Of a stretch of 26,209 nucleotides of DNA, positions 14,988 to 20,772 are shown one piece after another. Source of the stretch: DATJBC01 sp035515515 (lineage in GTDB: Bacteria; Actinomycetota; Acidimicrobiia; Acidimicrobiales; UBA8190); contig DATJBC010000200.1 in assembly GCA_035515515.1 (NCBI GenBank), positions 1-26,209 of the forward strand, read 5' to 3'. Under the pieces are notes generated by a model that made no database searches, was not told the origin of the DNA, and was given only the letters and a program-made list of their open reading frames with translations. The stretch's first letter is position 1, and every line of letters begins with the position of its first letter. The translations under genes were made by a program, and so were the position numbers.

Positions 14988-15979
14988 GTGTCGCGCAGGT
15001 GCTTGCCGGTCAGGTTGATGAACACCGTCTCGAGGGTGGGCTCGGCCACCGACAGGTCGGCGACCTCGAAGCCGCCCTTGTCGGCCGCCGACAGCACCCG
15101 GGGGAGGACGGCCGATGCACCCTTCACGTGCAGCTCCACGCCGTCGTCGAGGTCGCGCACCCGGGTGAGGCCCTCGATGTCGCGTCGCAGGACGTCGGCC
15201 AGGCCGCCGCTCGGGCCCGGGGTGCGGACGGTGACGATGGTGTCGGCCCCCACCGAGTCCTTGAGGCCGGCGGGTGTGTCGAGGGCGAGGATGCGGCCGT
15301 GGTCCATGATCGCCACGCGGCCGCAGAGCTGGTCGGCCTCCTCCATGTAGTGCGTCATGAGGACGATGGTCTGCCCGTCACGGTTGAGCTCCCCGAGGAT
15401 GTCCCACAGCGCCAGACGGCTCTGGGGGTCCAGGCCCGACGTCGGCTCGTCCAGGAACAGCACGGCGGGGCGGTGGAAGATCGACCGGGCCACCATGAGG
15501 CGCTGGGCCATGCCCCCCGACAGGGCGTACACCGAGGCCTTGGCCCAGCGGGCCAGCTGGAACTGCTCGAGGAGCTCCTCGGCCCGTTGGCGGCTGGGGC
15601 GGGCGGCCATGCCGAAGAGGCGCCCGTGGAAGTAGAGGTTCTCGAAGCAGTCGAGCTGGCGGTCCAGGGTGTTCTGCTGGGACACCACGCCCAGCAGCTG
15701 CTTGGCCAGCGCGGGGTGGGCGACGACGTCGATGCCCCCCACCAGGGCCGAGCCGGCGGTGGGCACGACCCTGGTGGTGAGCATCCCGGCCGTGGTGGTC
15801 TTGCCCGCCCCGTTGGGCCCGAGCAGGCCGAAGATCTCTCCGGCCTGGACCGTGAGGTTGAGCTCGTCGACGGCCCGGAAGTCGGTGCCGGGGTAGACCT
15901 TGGTCAGGCCCAGCGTGTGGATCATCTCGCCGCCGTGGCCGGCGGCGCCCGGCGCCAGGGAGGGCTCGGCGCTGGTCAC
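14984..15979 (-). CDS. ABC transporter ATP-binding protein, DrrA-like
   Basis: This is the nucleotide-binding subunit for the adjacent ABC-2 permease. It shows Walker A GPNGAGKTT (54-62 from the GTG at 15979), Q-loop VSQQNTLD, signature YALSGGMAQRL (LSGGM rather than LSGGQ, usual in this subfamily), Walker B VLFLDEPTSGLD, and the H-loop LMTHYMEEADQL. A DrrA-type C-terminal domain ends in ADLSVAEPTLETVFINLTGKHLRD. The LSGGMAQRL and EPTLETVFINLTG pattern is typical of daunorubicin-resistance-type exporters. The start is uncertain. GTG at 15979 has a GGGGG run 7 nt upstream, GTG at 16012 would add 11 residues, and ATG at 15925 would remove 18. It heads the four-gene minus-strand run ending at 13140. 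Confidence 0.9.
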   Translation of the reverse strand: MTSAEPSLAPGAAGHGGEMIHTLGLTKVYPGTDFRAVDELNLTVQAGEIFGLLGPNGAGKTTTAGMLTTRVVPTAGSALVGGIDVVAHPALAKQLLGVVSQQNTLDRQLDCFENLYFHGRLFGMAARPSRQRAEELLEQFQLARWAKASVYALSGGMAQRLMVARSIFHRPAVLFLDEPTSGLDPQSRLALWDILGELNRDGQTIVLMTHYMEEADQLCGRVAIMDHGRILALDTPAGLKDSVGADTIVTVRTPGPSGGLADVLRRDIEGLTRVRDLDDGVELHVKGASAVLPRVLSAADKGGFEVADLSVAEPTLETVFINLTGKHLRDT

Positions 15980-16127
15980 TGCCCGGCCCCCATCACTGCC
16001 CGATCCTTGCACGCCAGAACGGTTGCAGGGTGTACAACAGGTGGGCAGAAGGGGCGCCGGCGCCGTTCGGCCGCCCGTCCGGGGGGCATCGAGGGTGGTG
16101 GCGGTGCCCCGGCACGCTGGGGGTCAC

Positions 16128-16643
16128 GTGGGACGAGTCCCGATCGCATTCGCCCGGGCCGGGGGCGCCGCGCTGGCGGCGCCGGCGGCCATGCTGACGA
16201 TGCCGGCGCCGGCCTCGGCCCAACCCGCCCGCCTGGCCGCGCTGGTCGCCCCCGTGGGCTCCGCGGGGGTGGGGTGGGCGCCGGTGGTGGGCGTGGTCCT
16301 CATCCTCGTCGGCGTCGGGCTGCTCGTCCTGGTCGACGCGCCCCGGCGGGCCCGGGCGCGGCTGCGCCGCTTCTTCGCCCACACCCCGGCGCCGTCGGCC
16401 GATCCGGGGCAGCCTCCGCCCGTGGCACCCGCGGCACCCGCGGCACCCGCGGCACCCGCGCCGCTCCCGCCGCGCGCGGCGCCGAGGGGCGTCCCGCCGG
16501 CGCCCGCCGACGTCGCCGCACTCCTGGGCGACGCACCGCCACCCCCGCCACCCGATCAAGCCGGGCCGGCGTCACCCCAGGCGCACCCACCGGAAGGTGG
16601 GGGGCTGTGGCTCACCGGCTCCGAGGACGACGCCGGGCGATGA
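16128..16643 (+). CDS. Small proline/alanine-rich single-pass membrane protein
   Basis: I do not recognise a family. The protein is about 171 aa. It has a signal-like N-terminus ending PASAQ (AGGAALAAPAAMLTMPAPASA|Q), a short external segment, and one strong TM (WAPVVGVVLILVGVGLLVLV). A basic stop-transfer stretch follows (DAPRRARARLRRFF), then a cytoplasmic tail of low complexity rich in Pro and Ala with an (APA)n tract and a PPPPPP run. The positive-inside rule fits an outside-N, inside-C topology. The GTG at 16128 has GGGGG 5 nt upstream; earlier in-frame starts would run antisense over the ABC ATPase gene. It converges on the secreted repeat protein gene 37 bp away. Confidence 0.62.
   Translation: MGRVPIAFARAGGAALAAPAAMLTMPAPASAQPARLAALVAPVGSAGVGWAPVVGVVLILVGVGLLVLVDAPRRARARLRRFFAHTPAPSADPGQPPPVAPAAPAAPAAPAPLPPRAAPRGVPPAPADVAALLGDAPPPPPPDQAGPASPQAHPPEGGGLWLTGSEDDAGR
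16424..16459 (+). repeat. Four perfect tandem copies of a 9-bp unit
   Basis: GGCACCCGC is repeated four times head-to-tail (16424, 16433, 16442, 16451), encoding an Ala-Pro-Ala tract in the tail of the small membrane protein. Copy-number change would keep the reading frame and only lengthen or shorten the tail. Confidence 0.9.
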
Positions 16644-16656
16644 CCCTCGGCACCGC

Positions 16657-16676
16657 CGCCGGGCGACCCGCCGGCG
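16657..16676. terminator. Hairpin between convergent genes (candidate terminator)
   Basis: CGCCGG (16657-16662) and CCGGCG (16671-16676) form a 6-bp stem around an 8-nt loop in the 37-bp gap between two convergent stops. No T-run follows on either strand. Confidence 0.3.
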
Positions 16677-16680
16677 CGTC

Positions 16681-18678
16681 CTACCTGCGGGTGTTGTTCA
16701 TGGAGATGGCGGTCTTGCCCACGTTGTAGGCGAAGGCGTACTCGGCGTAGGACCCCACCTTGCCGTTGGCCATGGGATCGGGCGAGGTGGCGATGCCCGC
16801 CGCGTTGGTCACCGTGTACGAGGATCCCCACAAGATGGCGGACGCACCCACCATGGGGGTGGTGAATCCCACGAGCACCCCGGCCACGCCCCGGCCCGAA
16901 CTGTCGGTCACGATGACCTGCGGGACGGCCGGGAAGAAGGTGTTCACCCTGGCGGACTCGCTCGCCATGCCGTAGGGGCGCACGGCCACGGGCACGCCCG
17001 GCAGCGACCCCGCGGCCCACGACGGCGAGGACGCCGCGTCGCCCGAGTACGACGCCAGGGCGGCGGGGGCCTTCAGCGGGCCGGCGGTGCACGTGGCCGT
17101 GCCGTTCACCAGCGTGGCGCTGCACAGGGGGTTGAGCCCCGCCGAGAACGTCACGCTCCCGGTGGGGGACGTGGAGCCCGTCACGGTCGCCGAGTACGAC
17201 ACCGACGTCGACGACAGCGGTGTCAGCGTGAGTTTGGTCGTGGTGGCCGGCAACGACGGGTCGGTCTCGACGACCCCTTCCCGTCCCGAGGTGCCCACGT
17301 ACTCGCCCACGACCACGCACGCGCCGGCGGCGGGGCAGGTGATGGGGGCGAAGGCCGGGTCCGAGTTGGTCACGGCGTCGGCGGGCAGGGGCACGGCGGC
17401 GGCCGTCCACGTGCCGCCCACGAGGTTCCAGAACACGCCGCTGGTGTTGCCGTTGACGTCGGACTGGCCGTCGGCGACGCAGCTGCCCGCGGCCGGGCAG
17501 GCCACGTTGTGCACCTCGACCTGGGCGTTGGTGGGCGTGCCGGCGGGCGGCGCCGCCACCGACGCCGCCCAGGACCCCGAGGTCAGCGTCTCGATCACGC
17601 CCTCCTCGCCGCTCGACACCGCAGCCAGGCCGGTGGCGACGCAGTTCCCGGCGGCCGGGCAGGACACCCCGTTGAGCTGGACGTCGCTGGAGGAGGCGCC
17701 TCCGGGCACCGGCGCCGCCGCGCTGTCCCACGACGCCCCGTCCTGGGTGTCGAGGAAGCCCTCGAAGCTGCCGTCGAAGGTGGTCCCGGCGATGACGCAG
17801 GGCCCCGTCGAGGGGCACGACACCGACAGGTCGTTGTTGGCGACGGACGCCCCGGCTGCGGTGCCGGACGGCAGGGGCAGCGTGGCCGCGCTCCACGACC
17901 CCCCGGTCTCGGTGTCGACGAGGCCGGAGCTGGCGCCGCCGCCCGAGACCGTCCCTGCCGCCACGCACGTGACGGCGGCGGAGCACGACAGCGCGAAGAG
18001 CTGCGAGCCGTCAGCGGCGCCGGGAAGCGGGGCGGAGGACACCGTCCAGGTGCCGCCGCTGTCGTCCGCCACCACGGCCTGCTCGGCCCCCGAGGCCTGG
18101 GTGTAGAGGCCCACCGCGCTGCACGTCCCCGTGGCCGGGCACGACAGGGCGGTCAGCTGGGCGTCGGCGCCGGGCCCGCTCGTGAGCGCGTCCGGGGGGA
18201 GGGTCACACCCGACGGCGTCCACGTGCCGCTGGAGAGCTGCTCGACGAGCACCTGGGTGGCGCCGGTCTGGTCGAGATAGCGGCCCACCGCCACGCAGCC
18301 GCCCACCGCCGGGCACGACACCGCGTCGAGGTTGGCCTCGGGGTCGGCCGTCGAGGCGTCGGCGGGAAGCGGAGCCGCCAGCGCGCTCCACGTCGAGCCC
18401 GACTGCGAGTCGATCACGGCCGCGCCGTAGTCGGTGGTGCCGTTGGTGCCTTGATACTGGCCCACCGCGATGCACCAGCCCACGACCGGGCACGACGCCG
18501 ACTCCAGGGTGGCCCCGAGTCCGGGGACGGCGTCGGCCGGCATGGCCGGGTTGACGGCGCTCCACGACACCGCGGCAGAGGCGAGGCGCGGGCTCGCCAC
18601 CACCAAGAAGACACTGACACCGATCAACGCCGCCGCTGCCGCGAGGACAGAAGGCCGCCGACCCACCCCGTTCGTCAT
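16681..18678 (-). CDS. Secreted repeat protein: eight C-x5-C repeats plus two Ig-like domains
   Basis: The 665-aa protein has a signal peptide (VLAAAAALIGVSVFLVVASPRLASA|A, cut near residue 35). Eight repeats of 52-59 residues follow, each opening with an SCPxxGxCvAVG-like motif. The Cys pairs are at 63/69, 122/128, 180/186, 232/238, 288/294, 340/346, 394/400 and 448/454. Each repeat then runs to a (S/T)W strand (TWSALAAPLP, TWTPSGVTLP and so on), which looks like a beta-propeller blade with its own disulfide. Residues about 478-555 form a bacterial Ig-like domain (TSPTGSVTFSAG, Cys519/Cys530), and about 560-660 a second, invasin-like Ig domain (VIVTDSSGRGVAGVLVGFTTP). There is no C-terminal anchor or LPXTG. 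The role is unknown; adhesion or ligand binding outside the cell is inferred. ATG at 18678 has GGGGG upstream. Confidence 0.85.
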   Translation of the reverse strand: MTNGVGRRPSVLAAAAALIGVSVFLVVASPRLASAAVSWSAVNPAMPADAVPGLGATLESASCPVVGWCIAVGQYQGTNGTTDYGAAVIDSQSGSTWSALAAPLPADASTADPEANLDAVSCPAVGGCVAVGRYLDQTGATQVLVEQLSSGTWTPSGVTLPPDALTSGPGADAQLTALSCPATGTCSAVGLYTQASGAEQAVVADDSGGTWTVSSAPLPGAADGSQLFALSCSAAVTCVAAGTVSGGGASSGLVDTETGGSWSAATLPLPSGTAAGASVANNDLSVSCPSTGPCVIAGTTFDGSFEGFLDTQDGASWDSAAAPVPGGASSSDVQLNGVSCPAAGNCVATGLAAVSSGEEGVIETLTSGSWAASVAAPPAGTPTNAQVEVHNVACPAAGSCVADGQSDVNGNTSGVFWNLVGGTWTAAAVPLPADAVTNSDPAFAPITCPAAGACVVVGEYVGTSGREGVVETDPSLPATTTKLTLTPLSSTSVSYSATVTGSTSPTGSVTFSAGLNPLCSATLVNGTATCTAGPLKAPAALASYSGDAASSPSWAAGSLPGVPVAVRPYGMASESARVNTFFPAVPQVIVTDSSGRGVAGVLVGFTTPMVGASAILWGSSYTVTNAAGIATSPDPMANGKVGSYAEYAFAYNVGKTAISMNNTRR

Positions 18679-18711
18679 GTCGCCCCCAAGGTTCGGCAGG
18701 TCGGAGCCGCC

Positions 18712-18735
18712 GGTGGGTGATTGGAGCCACCCACC
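18712..18735. promoter_or_regulatory. 8-bp inverted repeat upstream of the secreted protein gene
   Basis: GGTGGGTG (18712-18719) and CACCCACC (18728-18735) flank an 8-nt loop, 34-57 bp before the ATG at 18678. It could be a 5'-leader hairpin or a protein-binding site. Confidence 0.45.
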
Positions 18736-18789
18736 CCCGCGTACCCGCCTCCGTCGCCCACATAGTCCAGCCAGCGTCGCCGCGCCGCA

Positions 18790-18805
18790 TCATCACGATT
18801 GATGA
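18790..18805. promoter_or_regulatory. 6-bp inverted repeat in an AT-richer patch
   Basis: TCATCA-CGAT-TGATGA lies in the most AT-rich stretch of the 198-bp gap between the secreted protein gene and the GNAT gene (18679-18876). It is placed upstream of the former. The patch probably holds its promoter, but I cannot assign -35 and -10 with confidence; TATGTG at 18759-18764 on the minus strand is one candidate. No gene is seen in the gap. Confidence 0.3.
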
Positions 18806-18876
18806 ATCACACAATGTGGCCGTTTCACTGCGTCCTCCCAGGTCGCGGGGAGGACGAGGCTCCTGAGCCGGTGCCG

Positions 18877-19686
18877 TCAGGCGGGAGGCCGCGCCGGGGG
18901 GCCGAAGCACCACCTGTAGCGAGATACCTCGACGAACCCGATGCCGAGGTAGACCGGCTCGCCCGCCTCCGACGCCTCGAGCACCACGGCCTGCGCCCCC
19001 GCCGCGAAGCCGGCGTGCACCGCCCACCGGGTGCAGAGCCCCCCGAGCCCGCGCCTGCGGGCGGCGGGCACCGTGCCCACGAGCTGGATGCCGGCGACCG
19101 CCCCGCTGGCGACGGTCATGGCCGCCGCCACCGCCCGGCCCTCCAGGTGGGCCACCACGGCGCGCACGCCCGGGCCGGCCAGGGCGCCCAGCGTCGCCAG
19201 CTGGGCCTGCGCCGCGTGGCGGGGGAGGGAGGAGTCGGCGTAGGCGTCGACGGTGACCGCCAGGTAGTCCTGCCGTCCCCGCTCGTCGGCCACCTCGTGG
19301 AGCGCCACGTCGGGGGGTACCGTCCCCAGGCCCACGTCGTGGTCGATGGCCATGCGCGGCGCCCCGCGCTCGGACAGCGCCGCCAGCCCCGCCTCCAGGG
19401 CCGCCCGCTCGAGGTCGGCGTCGGCGTGGGCGCCGATCCAGACGCAGTACCCGGGGGTGCGCCCCGCGAAGAAGGCCTCGGCGCGCGCCAGCACCTCGGC
19501 CGGCTCCACGCCGCGGTCGAGGCGCAGGGCGCCGTTGTGGTACGGGCCGGGCCACGTGTTCGACGTGGACACGAGCACCACCCGGCCGTCGTCCTCGATG
19601 GCCGCCCCCGGGGCCGTCGCCGCGTACAGGCGCAGGGTGTCGGCGAGGTTGCGGTCCCCGGCGGCCAGCAGCTCCTCGCGCTCCAT
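18877..19686 (-). CDS. GNAT-family N-acetyltransferase
   Basis: The 269-aa protein carries a GNAT domain in its C-terminal half. Acetyl-CoA motif A is IQLVGTVPAARRRGLGGLCTRWAVHAG (about 200-226, with the RRRGLGG loop at 210-216). A downstream VVLEASEAGEPVYLGIGFVEVSRYRWC covers the last strands. The N-terminal half (about 1-130) looks like a second, degenerate GNAT-like subdomain with GYCVWIGAHADADLERAAL, as in tandem GNAT proteins of actinobacteria. The acceptor substrate is unknown. Start is the ATG at 19686. TACGTT 7 nt upstream is a good leaderless -10 and overlaps the -10 of the divergent oxidoreductase gene, so the two may be co-regulated. Confidence 0.85.
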   Translation of the reverse strand: MEREELLAAGDRNLADTLRLYAATAPGAAIEDDGRVVLVSTSNTWPGPYHNGALRLDRGVEPAEVLARAEAFFAGRTPGYCVWIGAHADADLERAALEAGLAALSERGAPRMAIDHDVGLGTVPPDVALHEVADERGRQDYLAVTVDAYADSSLPRHAAQAQLATLGALAGPGVRAVVAHLEGRAVAAAMTVASGAVAGIQLVGTVPAARRRGLGGLCTRWAVHAGFAAGAQAVVLEASEAGEPVYLGIGFVEVSRYRWCFGPPARPPA

Positions 19687-19693
19687 CACCGGC

Positions 19694-19699
19694 AACGTA
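19694..19699 (-). promoter_or_regulatory. -10 of the GNAT gene, leaderless type
   Basis: The minus strand reads TACGTT, 7 nt before the ATG at 19686. It shares two bases with the -10 of the divergent gene at 19698-19703. Confidence 0.5.
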
Positions 19700-19703
19700 G
19701 TTT
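19698..19703 (+). promoter_or_regulatory. -10 of the Gfo/Idh/MocA gene, leaderless type
   Basis: TAGTTT lies 7 nt before the ATG at 19711, with no Shine-Dalgarno sequence between. Any -35 would fall inside the GNAT coding region, and none is recognisable there. Confidence 0.5.
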
Positions 19704-19710
19704 GCTGGCC

Positions 19711-20757
19711 ATGGTGCGCATCGGCTTCGTGGGCGCCGGGGTCATCGCCTGGGCGCACGCCCTGGGGATCCAGGCCATGATCCGGGCGGGGGTGGTCGAC
19801 GCCGCCGTGGTGGCGGTGCACGACCTCGACGCCGGGCGCGCCGCGGGGTTCGCGTCGGCCAACGGCGCCTCGGTGGCCGCCTCGGTCGACGAGGTGGTGG
19901 CGGGGTGCGACGCGCTGTGGGTGTGCACCCCCACCGCCTCGCACCGGCCGGTGGTCGAGGCGGCCGCCGCCGCCGGGGTGGCGGTGTTCTGCGAGAAGCC
20001 CCTCGCCACCGACCTGGCGGGGGCCGAGGCGCTGGCCGCCGTGGCGCGGGCGGTGCCGGCCCAGGTGGGCCTGGTGCTCCGCTTCGCCCCCGTCTTCCGG
20101 GCGCTGCGCGACGTGGTGGCGTCGGGGGCCATCGGCCCCCCCATGGCGGCCATCTTCCGCGACGACCAGTACTTCCCCGTGCAGGGCCTCTACGCCTCGA
20201 CCTGGCGCGGGGACGTGGCGGTGGCCGGCGGGGGATGTCTCATCGAGCACTCCATCCACGACCTCGACATCCTGCGCTTCTGCCTGGGCGAGGTGACCGA
20301 GCTCTCGGCGCGCACGGCCGACTTCTCGGGTCACCCCGGGGTCGAGGACCTCGCCACCGTGGCGCTGCAGTTCGCCGGCGGCGCCTGCGCCCAGCTGGTG
20401 AGCGTGTGGCACGACATCACGAGCCGCGGGTCCACCCGCCGGGTCGAGGTGTTCGGCCGGGGCGGCGTGGCGTGGCTGGACAACGACTTCCTCGGCCCGC
20501 TGCACGTCGAGACCTCCGACGGCACCCGGGCGCTGGCCTGCCCGCCCCCGGGCTGGGTGCGCGACCTGCCCCTGGCCGACGACGCCGTGGGCCTGGCGGT
20601 GCGGGCCTACGCCGAGGCCGACCGGGCCTTCCTGGACGCGCTGGCGGCGGGCACGGCGCCCGAGCCCAGCCTGGCCGAGGCGGTCGTGGCCCACCGGCTC
20701 GTGGACGCCGCCTACCGCTCGGCGCGCGCCGGGGGCGTGCCGGTGCGCCTGGCCTGA
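19711..20757 (+). CDS. Gfo/Idh/MocA-family oxidoreductase
   Basis: The 348-aa protein has an N-terminal NAD(P)-binding Rossmann fold with GFVGAGVIA (residues 5-13), a VCTPTASH strand-turn, and the family hallmark CEKPLA (Lys96 in EKP). The C-terminal alpha/beta domain carries GGGCLIEHSIHDLDILRFCLG (173-193), where His183/Asp184 are the usual substrate/catalytic positions. Members oxidise or reduce sugars, inositols or related alcohols; the specificity here cannot be read, and no sugar operon is nearby. The ATG at 19711 starts right at the first beta strand, and a TAGTTT hexamer precedes it. The frame is open much further upstream, but that is only antisense to the GNAT gene. The stop is inside a symmetric hairpin shared with the convergent c-di-GMP gene. 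Confidence 0.92.
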   Translation: MVRIGFVGAGVIAWAHALGIQAMIRAGVVDAAVVAVHDLDAGRAAGFASANGASVAASVDEVVAGCDALWVCTPTASHRPVVEAAAAAGVAVFCEKPLATDLAGAEALAAVARAVPAQVGLVLRFAPVFRALRDVVASGAIGPPMAAIFRDDQYFPVQGLYASTWRGDVAVAGGGCLIEHSIHDLDILRFCLGEVTELSARTADFSGHPGVEDLATVALQFAGGACAQLVSVWHDITSRGSTRRVEVFGRGGVAWLDNDFLGPLHVETSDGTRALACPPPGWVRDLPLADDAVGLAVRAYAEADRAFLDALAAGTAPEPSLAEAVVAHRLVDAAYRSARAGGVPVRLA

Positions 20758-20772
20758 GCGGCCCCCTCAGGC
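20752..20772. terminator. Symmetric hairpin containing both convergent stop codons
   Basis: GCCTGAG (20752-20758) and CTCAGGC (20766-20772) form a perfect 7-bp stem with a 7-nt loop. The TGA of the plus-strand gene and the TGA of the minus-strand gene lie in opposite arms. It could stop transcription both ways, though there is no T-run. Confidence 0.45.

Noticed and set aside
15900..16643. A longer form of the small membrane protein beginning near 15900
   Set aside because: The extra N-terminal part would lie antisense within the ABC ATPase gene and lacks a signal peptide. The GTG at 16128 gives a coherent signal peptide and has a GGGGG ribosome-binding-like run.
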